Below, piece by piece: positions 28,756 through 37,148 of a stretch of 64,000 bases of DNA. Location: NCBI RefSeq assembly GCF_001557115.1, contig NZ_LSKQ01000056.1:5684-69683 (forward strand), given 5' to 3'. The notes beneath the pieces were generated by a model. It was not told where the DNA came from and ran no database searches. It worked only from the letters and a program-made list of their open reading frames with translations. Position numbers and translations under genes: made by a program. Origin of the DNA: Erythrobacter sp. CCH5-A1. Its GTDB lineage: Bacteria > Pseudomonadota > Alphaproteobacteria > Sphingomonadales > Sphingomonadaceae. Within the stretch, counting starts at the first letter, position 1. Every line of letters begins with the position of its first letter.

Positions 28756-28792
28756 TTGGTCGATGATGAACAGCCGTTCATCTTTCGACCAA
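28756..28792 (+). terminator. Long hairpin after fumC
   Basis: TTGGTCGA (28756-28763) pairs with TCGACCAA (28785-28792); GATGAAC (28765-28771) pairs with GTTCATC (28776-28782), with an AGCC loop. This is a 15-bp stem with one small internal loop. No T run follows, so it may stabilise the fumC mRNA end rather than terminate on its own. Confidence 0.55.
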
Positions 28793-28868
28793 GGCGAGTC
28801 TGCGCCCGACAACCTTCGCCCTGCCCGGTTCCCATCCCCGGGCAGGCGCGGTATCGCTCTGCGGCATA

Positions 28869-30143
28869 ATGTCGACATATCCGCTCAGCGATACCGCCCC
28901 CGGTGAACCCGCCGCCACCGTGTCCTTCCGCACGGTGCTGTTCTCGATGGTCGTGCTGTGGGCGACCTATTTCGCGCTCACCACCTTCCGCTCGAGCCTG
29001 GTGCTCGATCTGTCGCTCCAGTTCGAACTCGGCTGGCGCCGGCTGATGATCACCGCGCTGGGAATTGGGCTGACGATCGTGCTTTGGCTGCTGCTGCGGC
29101 TGTTCGACACCCGTCCCCTGTGGCTCAAGATCGCTGCGGCAATCGCGCTGGCCTTCCCGATCGCGCTGGCGATCGGGCAAGTCAATCAGTGGATTTTCAA
29201 GGACATCGAGCTGGCGCAGGAGCAGCTCTACGCCAAGAAATACAACATCAACCTGCGCCGTGACGAGAGCGGGAACCTGCTGGTCGATGTCCCCGTGCGG
29301 CGCGTCAGCCCGGCGGGCCAGCCGCAGGCGGACTCCGATGTGGTCGATTCGCAGGCGGTGATGATCGCGCCGGCCGAGACCTATTCCGATTTCTGGCGCA
29401 AGCTGCTCGATGTCGCGCTCGGGCGATACTTCCTGCTGCTCGCCTGGGCCTCGACCTATTTCGCGCTGCTCGCCGGGGTGCAGGCGCGCGCGTCGCAGCA
29501 GCGCGAGGAGCAGTTCCGCTCCGCCGCCAAGGCCGCCGAATTGCGCTCCCTGCGCTATCAGGTGAACCCGCATTTCCTGTTCAACACGCTGAATTCGCTC
29601 TCCGCACTGGTGATGACCGGCAAGGCCGACAGCGCCGAGCGGATGATCCAGACGATCAGCCGTTTCTACCGCCACAGCCTCGCCACCGAACCGACCGCCG
29701 ATGTTTCCCTGCGCGACGAATTCGACTTGCAGAAGCTCTACCTCGATATCGAGGCGGTGCGCTTTCCCACCCGGCTGGTGACCAGGTTCGATCTGCCCGC
29801 CGAGCTCGAGGAATGCCGCGTGCCGGGAATGATCCTGCAGCCGCTGGTCGAGAATTCGGTGAAATACGCGGTTTCTCCCGTTTCGCGCCCGGTGACCATC
29901 ACTGTGGCCGCGCGCGAGGAATTCGACCGGCTCGTCATCACCGTCGGCGACGATGGCCCCGGCGTGCCGCAGGGCACCACCCACGGCTTCGGCATCGGGC
30001 TGGCGAACGTGCGCGACCGGCTGGAGGCGCGCTTCGGCCCCGACATCGGCTTCTCCTCCGCCCCCGTGCCGGGCGGCTATTGCACCGAAATCCGCATCCC
30101 CCTGTCGAGGCCAGTAACCCGAGAGGCCCACCGCCATGCCTGA
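28869..30143 (+). CDS. LytS/YehU-type membrane sensor histidine kinase
   Basis: The 424-residue protein has four predicted membrane helices (about 22-40, 58-77, 87-105 and 187-204) with an external loop of about 75 residues between the third and fourth. The cytoplasmic His_kinase domain has the phospho-acceptor His235 in QVNPHFLFNTLNSL, an N-box LQPLVENSVKYA and a G-box DGPGVPQGTTHGFGIGLANV. It has no known sensor domain. It overlaps the downstream LytTR regulator by 8 bp, so the pair forms one two-component system. The stimulus is unknown. Confidence 0.92.
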   Translation: MSTYPLSDTAPGEPAATVSFRTVLFSMVVLWATYFALTTFRSSLVLDLSLQFELGWRRLMITALGIGLTIVLWLLLRLFDTRPLWLKIAAAIALAFPIALAIGQVNQWIFKDIELAQEQLYAKKYNINLRRDESGNLLVDVPVRRVSPAGQPQADSDVVDSQAVMIAPAETYSDFWRKLLDVALGRYFLLLAWASTYFALLAGVQARASQQREEQFRSAAKAAELRSLRYQVNPHFLFNTLNSLSALVMTGKADSAERMIQTISRFYRHSLATEPTADVSLRDEFDLQKLYLDIEAVRFPTRLVTRFDLPAELEECRVPGMILQPLVENSVKYAVSPVSRPVTITVAAREEFDRLVITVGDDGPGVPQGTTHGFGIGLANVRDRLEARFGPDIGFSSAPVPGGYCTEIRIPLSRPVTREAHRHA

Positions 30144-30891
30144 GACCGAAACCGAAAATGCCGCCCTTCGCACCCTGATCGTCGATGACGAACCGCTCGC
30201 CGTCGAACGGGTGCAGGTGATCTGCGCCGAGATCCCCGCCGTGCGCGTGGTCGGCACCGCGAGCGACGGCGCCGCGGCGCTGCGCCTCGCCGAGAAGCTC
30301 GAGCCCGATCTGGTGCTGCTCGACATGACCATGCCCGAACTGGACGGCCTCGGCGTGGCGCGCCACTTCGCCGCGCAGCCGCAGGCGCCGGTGGTGATCT
30401 TCGTGACCGCGCATGATCATTTCGCGGTCGAGGCCTTCGATCTGGAAGCGGTCGATTACGTGCTGAAGCCGGTCTCCGCCGACCGGCTGGAGCGTGCGAT
30501 CGAGCGCGCCGTCGCCCGCCGCGGCCAGCGCCGCAACAAGGCAAGCCGCTATCTCGACGAGCTGTGGGTGCCCCACCGTTCCGAGCTGCTGCGGATCGCG
30601 GTGAGCGAAGTCCACCAGATCGATGCCGAGCGCGATTACGTGCGCCTGCATGTGGGGAGCGCCGACAATGCCCGCTCCTACCTGCTGCTCCAGACCATCG
30701 CGGGGCTTGAGGAGCGGCTCGATCCCGAACAGTTCATCCGCATCCACCGCTCGACGATCCTGCGCCGTGACCATATCCGCGGATTGCGGCACGATGGCCT
30801 CGGCGTGTGGTCGGCGGAGCTGGTCAATGGCGAGGCGCTGCGGATCGGGCGCACCTACCTCGCGCGCGTCAAGGCGATGGCGGGAAGGTAA
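30136..30891 (+). CDS. LytTR-family response regulator
   Basis: The 251-residue protein has a receiver domain (about residues 12-125) with the acidic pair in IVDDEP, phospho-acceptor Asp63 (VLLDMTMPELDG), Thr91 and Lys111 (DYVLKPVS). A LytTR DNA-binding domain follows (about 145-248) with RIAVSEVHQIDAERDYVRLH and FIRIHRSTILRRDHI. It is the partner of the kinase that overlaps it. The target promoters cannot be deduced here. Confidence 0.94.
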   Translation: MPETETENAALRTLIVDDEPLAVERVQVICAEIPAVRVVGTASDGAAALRLAEKLEPDLVLLDMTMPELDGLGVARHFAAQPQAPVVIFVTAHDHFAVEAFDLEAVDYVLKPVSADRLERAIERAVARRGQRRNKASRYLDELWVPHRSELLRIAVSEVHQIDAERDYVRLHVGSADNARSYLLLQTIAGLEERLDPEQFIRIHRSTILRRDHIRGLRHDGLGVWSAELVNGEALRIGRTYLARVKAMAGR

Positions 30892-30939
30892 GGGAGCGCG
30901 GGGCCGGGTGTCTCGGTCCGGGTGCGAGCTTCACTCCAC

Positions 30940-30983
30940 AAAAAAACGGCCCGAACCCCAGGGACTGGGAGGGTTCGGGCCGT
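30940..30983 (-). terminator. Intrinsic terminator for the UrcA gene
   Basis: A 13-bp perfect stem (30946-30958 with 30971-30983) is followed on the minus strand by a run of seven U (A at 30940-30946). It lies 46 bp downstream of the UrcA stop and also faces the end of the response-regulator gene. Confidence 0.88.
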
Positions 30984-31029
30984 ATGCCACGCGCGCACCG
31001 GGCCGGCGCGGGGGCTACTCGTGCGCGGT

Positions 31030-31356
31030 TCAACCGCCGCGCTGGGTACGGTCCAGCAGGGCAGCGACCTGGCTCTTGGCCTCGGCGCGGGCACGCGCTT
31101 TGCACTCCTGCACGTTCTGATCGAGAATCCGCGTGCCGGTGCGGGGGCTGGTCTGACGGCACACCTGGCGGATGGCGGCCTCGACCCGGTCGTCGAGCTT
31201 GCGCTGGCCGGCTTCGGTGGCGAGGTCGAGATCGGCCGTGCGGACGGTGAAGGTGGGACGCGGGCCGGCGTCCTCGAACGGGTTGTCCGCGAGGGCCGGG
31301 GTGACGAGCGCCGCCGACAGGCCGGCTGCAATCATCAGATTCGCAAGGGTTTTCAT
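31030..31356 (-). CDS. UrcA family secreted protein
   Basis: The 108-residue protein has a signal peptide (MKTLANLMIAAGLSAALVTPALA) followed by a small domain with RTADLDLATEAGQRKLDDRV and two cysteines (QVCRQ, QECKARA) that may form a disulfide, the UrcA family pattern common in sphingomonads and Caulobacter relatives. Function unknown. The ATG at 31356 has GGAGG 8 nt upstream and is preferred over the ORF start five codons earlier. A dedicated terminator follows. Confidence 0.85.
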   Translation of the reverse strand: MKTLANLMIAAGLSAALVTPALADNPFEDAGPRPTFTVRTADLDLATEAGQRKLDDRVEAAIRQVCRQTSPRTGTRILDQNVQECKARARAEAKSQVAALLDRTQRGG

Positions 31357-31585
31357 GACTATATCCTCCATCTCTCACAGGGGCCTGAGATCGGGCGGGG
31401 GTCCGATCCGGGGGGTGCCAGGCGTCCTGCTGATCCCTTGATACGCCTCGCCCGGACGGGCCGCACGGCAAGGTCGATCAACCCCGGTCAGCCGCTCGAC
31501 CGGCGCGGCGGCGTCGTGACCAACGGACCGAAACGGGCGACAAATGGCGGTTTCCAATCGACGGGCGTGCGGCCATAGTGACGCC

Positions 31586-31858
31586 ATGGGTCCGGCCACC
31601 GCGATCATCTTCCTGCTCGGAGTCGCCAATTTCGCGATCTTCGGCGCGGTTTTCGCGCGCGGGCACCCCTTGCTCGCGCGCCTGCCGGGGCCGAGCCAGA
31701 CCATCGGCCGGCGCGCGGCGATGCTGAGTGAGTTCGCGGTGCTGTTCTTCGCGCTGCTGCTGTCGGTCAAGGGCTGGCCGGGCTACGCCTGGGCCTATGC
31801 GATCTACACTTCGGTCAATGCCGGCGCGGCGTGGCTGATCCTGACCGGCCGGCTCTAG
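31586..31858 (+). CDS. Small three-helix membrane protein, function unknown
   Basis: The 90-residue hydrophobic protein has three predicted membrane helices (about residues 3-22, 45-63 and 68-86) and few charged residues. The start MGPATAIIFLLG at 31586 puts the first helix at the N-terminus; an upstream extension looks non-coding. The lipid kinase follows 27 bp later. Confidence 0.65.
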   Translation: MGPATAIIFLLGVANFAIFGAVFARGHPLLARLPGPSQTIGRRAAMLSEFAVLFFALLLSVKGWPGYAWAYAIYTSVNAGAAWLILTGRL

Positions 31859-31885
31859 CGCACGCTCTTCCACAAGGACCCTGTC

Positions 31886-32746
31886 ATGCCCGATCCTGCG
31901 CGCTCCCCCTGCTGGCTCGTCGTCAATCCGGCAAGCGGGAGCAACGATTCGAACTCGGCAGAGAAGGTCACCGCCGCGATCGAGACGCGCGGGTGGGAGG
32001 TGGCGCGGGTGATCGCCTTTCCCGACGATGCCCTGCCCGATCCCGCCGCGCTCGATGCCGCCGGGGTGGGAATGGTCGCGGTCTATACCGGGGACGGGAC
32101 GATCAACGCGCTGGTCAATCATCTGGCGGGCTGGGGCGGCAAGGTGCTGGTGCTGCCGGGCGGGACGATGAACCTCCTGCCGCTGCGTCTCCACCGCACC
32201 ACCGATCTCGACACGATCCTCGATATCGTCGCGGCCGGCGGCGCGCTCGCCCGCAGGCCCCTGTGCCTGCGGTGCCCGGGCGGGGTGGCGCTTGCCGGGC
32301 TGCTGGTCGGCCCCGGCACGGCCTGGAACCGGGTGCGCGAATCGATGCGCAGCGGGGCCATCACCGAAGTCGCCAAGGAGGCCATCGCCGCGCTGCGCGA
32401 GACCACCACCGGCCCCGGCATCCGCGTCGCCGATCGCCGCGCGAGCCGCGAGGGGGGCTATCCGCTGGTCGAGCTCACCCCCGGCGAGCACGGGGTGCAG
32501 ATCCTCGGCTACTACGCCGACGCCGCGCTCGATTACACCGCGCAGGCCTGGGCGACGCTGCGCCACCGTTTTCGCGAAGGGCCGCACGACAAGCTGGGCC
32601 TCGCCGAGGCGATCGTCCTAGAAAGTGTCGACGGCGGGCCGCTCGCCTGCCTGATCGACGGCGAACCGGCTGAATGCCCGCCCGGTTCAACCTTTGCGGT
32701 GGAGCCCTGCGGGGTCGATCTGCTAGCGACCGCGCATGACATCTAG
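31886..32746 (+). CDS. Diacylglycerol/sphingoid-type lipid kinase (YegS/DAGK catalytic domain)
   Basis: The 286-residue protein has the DAGK catalytic fold: WLVVNPASGSND (ATP-binding start), VYTGDGTINALVNHLAG (the GDGT loop) and VLPGGTMNLLP. The C-terminal half is beta-rich with DGEP near the end. Family members phosphorylate diacylglycerol, phosphatidylglycerol or sphingoid bases; sphingomonads make glycosphingolipids, so a sphingolipid substrate is possible but unproven. An AAGGA lies before the ATG. The 3' end overlaps the phosphoesterase by 11 bp. Confidence 0.88.
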   Translation: MPDPARSPCWLVVNPASGSNDSNSAEKVTAAIETRGWEVARVIAFPDDALPDPAALDAAGVGMVAVYTGDGTINALVNHLAGWGGKVLVLPGGTMNLLPLRLHRTTDLDTILDIVAAGGALARRPLCLRCPGGVALAGLLVGPGTAWNRVRESMRSGAITEVAKEAIAALRETTTGPGIRVADRRASREGGYPLVELTPGEHGVQILGYYADAALDYTAQAWATLRHRFREGPHDKLGLAEAIVLESVDGGPLACLIDGEPAECPPGSTFAVEPCGVDLLATAHDI

Positions 32747-33596
32747 CCCCCTCACCCTGTTCCACCTCTCCGACATCCACTTCGGGCTGGAGGACAAGCG
32801 CGCGCTCGCCTGGGTGCGCGACGAGATCGCGACACGGCGCCCGGATGCGGTGGTCATCACCGGCGATCACACGATGCGCGCCCGCCACCACGAATTCGCT
32901 GCCGCGACGCGCTGGATCAACGCGCTCGAGGTGCCGGTGACGATCGCCATCGGCAACCACGACATGCCCTATTTCAACCTCTTCGAGCGCTTCACGACGC
33001 CCTACAAGCGGTTCGAGGGAATGAAGGCGCTGGTCGAGCGCGAGATCGACCTTCCCGGCCTCGCCATCGTGCCGCTGAAATCAGTGCGCCGCTGGCAGCC
33101 GCGCACCAACTGGTCGAAGGGCTGGGTCACCGAGCCGGCGCTCGAGCGCTGCCTTGCCGCAATCGACCGGCTGCCGGCGGGCACGGCCACGCTGATCTCG
33201 GTCCACCACCCGCTGCGCGAGGTCGGCACGCATGGCACCGCGCTCACCCACGGGGGCGAGAAGGCGCTCGCCGAACTGGCGAAGCGCGGTGTGATCGGGG
33301 TGCTGTCGGGCCATGTCCACGACGCCTTCGACATCGCCGAGCCCACGGCAGAGGGGCCGGTGCGGATGATCGGCGCAGGCACACTCTCGCAGCGCACCCG
33401 CTCGACCCCGCCGAGCTTCAACGAGCTGGTGTGGGACGGGGCGAGCCTGAGCGTCACGGTCCGCAATCTCGAGCATGTGCCGACCGAGGACATGCTGATC
33501 GAGGATGTACCCGCCGATGCCATGCCCCCGCGCTCGCCGGGCGAGCCGGTGGCTCCGGTGGCGCAGGTTCCGGCCATCGACCCGCCGGTGCACTGA
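32736..33596 (+). CDS. Calcineurin-like metallophosphoesterase
   Basis: The 286-residue enzyme has the binuclear-metal motifs LSDIHFG, ITGDHT, IGNHDMPYF, SVHHPLREVG and GHVHDAFD in order. The second motif reads GDHT rather than the usual GDL/GDxx. The C-terminal 40 residues are Pro/Ala-rich and acidic and lie beyond the domain. It overlaps the lipid kinase, and a joint role in lipid phosphate turnover is possible but speculative. Confidence 0.88.
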   Translation: MTSSPLTLFHLSDIHFGLEDKRALAWVRDEIATRRPDAVVITGDHTMRARHHEFAAATRWINALEVPVTIAIGNHDMPYFNLFERFTTPYKRFEGMKALVEREIDLPGLAIVPLKSVRRWQPRTNWSKGWVTEPALERCLAAIDRLPAGTATLISVHHPLREVGTHGTALTHGGEKALAELAKRGVIGVLSGHVHDAFDIAEPTAEGPVRMIGAGTLSQRTRSTPPSFNELVWDGASLSVTVRNLEHVPTEDMLIEDVPADAMPPRSPGEPVAPVAQVPAIDPPVH

Positions 33597-33782
33597 GCGG
33601 GGACTCGGTAAACATACTGGGTCGGCGCTTAACCTTTCCTCTATCGCCCGCGTTAGGACTTTATTCGGGATATGATCGGTGCAGGCACGCGGGGGCGGCA
33701 TACACCCGATTGTCGTTCACGCGTGTCTGCACCCCTTCACACCACTGCGCCGCCAGCCGGGGCGCGGTTCACGGGAAAGGCG

Positions 33783-33980
33783 ATGGGCATGATCAAATCG
33801 GTGATCTTCGGCGCGATCGTTTCAGCGGTGATTGCGGTGGTGATCGGATCGCAGGGCACCAGCGGGGGACCCCTGGCGATTCACATGGTGTCGCTGGGCG
33901 ATGTGCGGATGTTCTGGTCCTGGCCGATGTTCCTGTCGGGCACTGGGCTGTTTTTCGCGCTGTCCTTGCTGCAACGCTAG
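33783..33980 (+). CDS. Small two-helix membrane protein, conserved in sphingomonads
   Basis: The 65-residue protein begins MGMIKSVIFGAIVSAVIAVV and has two membrane helices (about 3-20 and 44-62) joined by a loop with GSQGTSGGPLAIH. GGGAAAGG lies just upstream of the ATG at 33783. A longer ORF starting at 33672 includes a non-hydrophobic Arg-rich leader with poor coding character and is not used. Function unknown. Confidence 0.7.
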   Translation: MGMIKSVIFGAIVSAVIAVVIGSQGTSGGPLAIHMVSLGDVRMFWSWPMFLSGTGLFFALSLLQR

Positions 33981-33999
33981 TCTCCGAGGCGCTGCAAAC

Positions 34000-34034
34000 G
34001 AAAAAGGGCGGCTCCCTTGCGGGGGCCGCCCTTT
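34000..34034. terminator. Terminator between small membrane gene and rpsI
   Basis: AAAGGGCGGC (34003-34012) pairs with GCCGCCCTTT (34025-34034). The minus strand continues into a U run (A at 34000-34005), so it mainly ends the rplM-rpsI transcript; it can also serve the converging gene. Confidence 0.85.
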
Positions 34035-34056
34035 CTGTATTCGAAAAGGCCGGGCC

Positions 34057-34572
34057 TTAGCGCTTCGAGAACTGGAAGCTGCGGCGGGCCTTGGCCTTGC
34101 CGTACTTCTTGCGCTCGACCACGCGGCTGTCGCGGGTGAGGAAGCCTTCGGCCTTCACCGCGCTGCGCAGCTCGGGCTCGTACTTGGAGAGCGCCTGGGC
34201 GATCCCGTGCTTCACCGCGCCCGCCTGGCCCGACAGACCGCCGCCGCGCACGGTGGCGATCACGTCGTACTGGCCGGCACGGTCGGTGACGGTGAAGGGC
34301 TGGTTGATCACTAGACGCAGGGTCGGACGCGCGAAATAGGTTTCCTGATCGCGGCCGTTGATGGTGATCTTGCCGGTGCCGGGCTTGACCCACACGCGGG
34401 CGACCGCGTCCTTGCGGCGGCCGGTGGCGTAGGAGCGGCCCTGCGCGTCGATCTCGCGCTCGCGCAGCGGCGCGGTGACGCGGGCGATTTCGGCAGCGTC
34501 ACCCTGCGGGACGCCGGCGGCGATGTCCTTCAGATCGGCGAGATCCGAGACGGTTGCGGTTTCGTCAGCCAT
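34057..34572 (-). CDS. rpsI: 30S ribosomal protein S9 (uS9)
   Basis: The 171-residue ribosomal protein is recognised by [58 protein letters not shown] (the C-terminal tail reaching the decoding site). Compared with E. coli S9 (130 residues) it carries about 40 extra acidic N-terminal residues, as is usual in this bacterial class. Its ATG overlaps the rplM stop (TAATG). Confidence 0.97.
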   Translation of the reverse strand: MADETATVSDLADLKDIAAGVPQGDAAEIARVTAPLREREIDAQGRSYATGRRKDAVARVWVKPGTGKITINGRDQETYFARPTLRLVINQPFTVTDRAGQYDVIATVRGGGLSGQAGAVKHGIAQALSKYEPELRSAVKAEGFLTRDSRVVERKKYGKAKARRSFQFSKR

Positions 34573-35051
34573 TATGCGGCCACCTTGTTCTTGCGGTTCA
34601 TGGAAGCGACGTCGAGCACCTGCGGCTTCTGGCCGTCATGCGGGTGCTCGGTGCCGGCATAGAGGTGCAGCGCCTTCATCTGCTTGCGGCCGAGGGGGCC
34701 GCGCGGAATCATGCGCTCGACAGCCTTTTCGAGCACGCGCTCGGGGAAACGACCGCCCAGCACCTTGGCGGGGGTGGTTTCCTTGATGCCGCCGGGGTGG
34801 CCGGTGTGCTTGTAATAGACCTTGTCGCCCATCTTGTTGCCGGTGAACTTCACCTTGTCGACATTGATGACGATCACGTGATCGCCGCAATCGACGTGCG
34901 GGGTGTAGCTCGGCTTGGTCTTGCCGCGCAGGATGTTGGCGATGATCGAGGCCAGACGACCGACGACGAGACCGTCGGCGTCGATGATGTGCCAGTTCTT
35001 TTCGACCTCGGCCGGTTTGATCGACCGGGTCTGCTTGGTGAGCGCCTTCAT
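34572..35051 (-). CDS. rplM: 50S ribosomal protein L13 (uL13)
   Basis: The 159-residue ribosomal protein has [20 protein letters not shown] near the N-terminus, [17 protein letters not shown], and the [21 protein letters not shown] motif. It is paired with rpsI as in nearly all bacteria. The 154-bp upstream region to cutA holds a TTGACT (minus strand, 35167-35162) but no convincing -10 with it. Confidence 0.97.
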   Translation of the reverse strand: MKALTKQTRSIKPAEVEKNWHIIDADGLVVGRLASIIANILRGKTKPSYTPHVDCGDHVIVINVDKVKFTGNKMGDKVYYKHTGHPGGIKETTPAKVLGGRFPERVLEKAVERMIPRGPLGRKQMKALHLYAGTEHPHDGQKPQVLDVASMNRKNKVAA

Positions 35052-35205
35052 GGCATGTGTCCTTGGTTCGAATGCTCTGCCGGGAGGTGTCCGGGAGAAT
35101 CACCCCCGCGGGCCGGGCCCCGGGAGCGAAGTGGCGCGCAAATGTCGTTTGGGGCGCGCGAAGTCAAGCAAAAGCGCCGTTTTTGGATGCGGTAAAATAA
35201 TACCG

Positions 35206-35523
35206 CTAGCCCGGAACGCTCCCCGCGAGCCATGCGAAAGTGGCCGGATGGACCGCGTCGGCGTGCCAGCCGATGATCGCGGGGGTGTCGTAGGGGTGAA
35301 GCTCGCCGAGGCGTTCGACGACGTCCTCGAGCCGTTCGGCGGTGGTCTTGAACAGCACGGCGACCTCGGAGCCGGTGGCGCGGGCGCCCTCCCAGACGAA
35401 GCGGCTCTCGATGGCGCCGAGGATGTTGGCGCAGGCGATCAACTGGTCATCGAGCAGCGCGTCGGCTGCGGCGCGGGCGCTGTCGGCGTCGGGGAAGGGG
35501 CACCAGACGAGCGCGGCGCTCAC
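35206..35523 (-). CDS. cutA: CutA1 divalent-ion tolerance protein
   Basis: The 105-residue trimeric CutA-fold protein has VWCPFPDADSARAAADALLD, LIACANILGAIESRFVWEG, VAVLFKTTAERLEDVVERLGELHPYDTPAI split across its strands, with the HPYDTP signature. It was named for copper tolerance, but its role remains unclear. The GTG start overlaps the heme A synthase stop (GTGA). Confidence 0.9.
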   Translation of the reverse strand: MSAALVWCPFPDADSARAAADALLDDQLIACANILGAIESRFVWEGARATGSEVAVLFKTTAERLEDVVERLGELHPYDTPAIIGWHADAVHPATFAWLAGSVPG

Positions 35524-36599
35524 TGGCCAGCCCGCCCGTAGGAATGCATCGCCCGCACGGTCGCGACGACGGTCAGCGCGCCGACCAGCTGGTGCGCGGC
35601 GGCGATCCAGAGGGAGACGCCACTCATCACCGTCGCGATGCCGAGCAGCACCATCGTCCCGAAGGCGGAGTGGACCAGGACGCTGTCGAGCCGCGACGTC
35701 TTGCGCACAGCGCGCGCCAGCCACACCAGCGCCGCGACCGCGAACCACGCCCACCAGCGGTGCATGAAGTGCAGGACGAAGGGATCGTTGAAGAGGGTCG
35801 CCAGCACACCGGCCGACCAGTCGGCCTCCGGCACCAGCCGCCCGTTCATCAGCGGCCAGTCGCTCGCCGCGTGCCCGGCGTTGAGGCCCGCGACGAAAGC
35901 GCCGAGCAGCAGCTGGACGAACAGCACCCCCGCCACCAGCGCTGCCCCCGCCTTCAAAGGCGCAGGGCGCGCAGCCGGGTCGCTCGCCAGCAGCCGCAGG
36001 TCGCGCGCGGTCCACACCAGCCCCGCCAGCAGAAACAGCGCGGTCAGCAGGTGCGCGGCGAGGCGGAAGTGGCTCACGTCGGTGAGGCTCGTCGCGCCCA
36101 TGCCCGAGGACACCATGTACCACCCCAGCGCCCCCTGCCCGCAGATCAGCGCGAACATCGCGGCCAGCCGCCAGCCGTAACCTTTCGGGATCGCCCGGCG
36201 GAGAGCGAAGACGAGCAGCGGCAGCAGGAAGGCGAGCCCGATCAGGCGTCCGAGAATGCGGTGGAACCACTCCCAGAAGAAGATGAACTGGAACGCGGCG
36301 AGGTCCATCCCGGCCGGGCCACTTTCCATCCGGTATTCGGCGGTCGCGCGGTACTTGGCGAATTCGGCCTGCCATGCCGTGTCGCTCAGCGGCGGTAGGA
36401 TGCCGCTGACGACATTCCATTCGGTGATCGACAGCCCGCTCTCGGTCAGTCGGGTGATCCCGCCGACGACGACGATCGTCACCACCAGCACTGCCACCAG
36501 CTCGAGCCAGCGCGCCACCGCCAGCGGACGAGCGCGGGCCCCGGCGGCGGGCGCGAACAGGTCCGATACGTCGTTCGGCAGGGGGGCGGAGGCGGCCAT
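35520..36599 (-). CDS. ctaA: Heme A synthase (COX15/CtaA)
   Basis: The 359-residue membrane enzyme oxidises heme O to heme A for aa3-type cytochrome oxidase. Eight predicted transmembrane helices are visible. Conserved residues include GGITRLTESGLSITEWNVVSG (split motif with Glu), FIFFWEWFHRILGR with a heme-ligand His, SHFRLAAHL, HFMHRWWAW and AAHQLVGAL with further heme-ligand His. The start MAASAPLPND at 36599 is the first family-like Met; the ORF extends upstream without similarity. cutA is coupled downstream. Confidence 0.94.
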   Translation of the reverse strand: MAASAPLPNDVSDLFAPAAGARARPLAVARWLELVAVLVVTIVVVGGITRLTESGLSITEWNVVSGILPPLSDTAWQAEFAKYRATAEYRMESGPAGMDLAAFQFIFFWEWFHRILGRLIGLAFLLPLLVFALRRAIPKGYGWRLAAMFALICGQGALGWYMVSSGMGATSLTDVSHFRLAAHLLTALFLLAGLVWTARDLRLLASDPAARPAPLKAGAALVAGVLFVQLLLGAFVAGLNAGHAASDWPLMNGRLVPEADWSAGVLATLFNDPFVLHFMHRWWAWFAVAALVWLARAVRKTSRLDSVLVHSAFGTMVLLGIATVMSGVSLWIAAAHQLVGALTVVATVRAMHSYGRAGQ

Positions 36600-36687
36600 G
36601 ATCCTCGCGCCTTTGTCTCCGCGCGCGCCGCGAGGCAAGCCCGTTCGCCGCAAAGCCGGGTGCACCGGGCGCAACTGCGCCTTGCCA

Positions 36688-36706
36688 AATGTAACAACAT
36701 AACATA
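36688..36706. promoter_or_regulatory. AT-rich Zur-like operator candidate
   Basis: AATGTAACAACATAACATA stands out in GC-rich flanks, 16 bp before the MerC-like gene and 82 bp before ctaA. It has ATGT/ACAT outer arms and partial dyad symmetry, resembling the ATGTTATA-type boxes of alphaproteobacterial Zur. The match is by eye only. Confidence 0.35.
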
Positions 36707-36721
36707 CATGCCGCTCCAGAC

Positions 36722-37111
36722 ATGACCCCTGACACCCTGCCCCCTGCGAGTCGCAGCTCGCTGCGCCGCCGACTCGATCATCTGGGCATCGGGCTCGCCG
36801 GCCTGTGTGCGCTGCATTGCCTCGCCACGCTGGTGGTGGTCTCGGCGCTGGGGCTGGGCGGGCACTTCCTGCTTGACGAGAACATCCACCGCATCGGCCT
36901 CCTGCTGGCGCTGATCGTCGCCGCGCTGGCGATCGGGCGGGGGATGCTGCGGAGCGGGCGGCGCGAGCCGTTCCTCGTGGCGCTGGCTGGTCTCGCGCTG
37001 ATGGGCTTCGCGCTGCTGGTGCCGCACGGGACCAACGAATTCCTGCTGACGCTGGTCGGTGTCGCCATCGTCTCCGTCGCCCACTGGATGAACCTGCGCC
37101 GCGCGGACTGA
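36722..37111 (+). CDS. MerC-domain small membrane protein
   Basis: The 129-residue protein has four predicted membrane helices (about 24-45, 53-69, 82-100 and 103-122) and the MerC-type [10 protein letters not shown] motif at the first helix. MerC proteins bind or move metal ions (mercury in mer operons); chromosomal homologues are probably linked to zinc or other metals. It is divergent from ctaA, with a possible Zur box between. Confidence 0.8.
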   Translation: MTPDTLPPASRSSLRRRLDHLGIGLAGLCALHCLATLVVVSALGLGGHFLLDENIHRIGLLLALIVAALAIGRGMLRSGRREPFLVALAGLALMGFALLVPHGTNEFLLTLVGVAIVSVAHWMNLRRAD

Positions 37112-37148
37112 TCAAAACGCGCGGGTTGCGCGGGGGCTGCGAGGGACT

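Noticed and set aside
33672..33782. Longer version of the small membrane protein at 33783
   Set aside because: Extra residues are Arg/Pro-rich without a ribosome-binding site; GGGAAAGG precedes ATG 33783.
35139..35167. rplM promoter with TTGACT
   Set aside because: No acceptable -10 is found at 16-18 bp, so no promoter is claimed.
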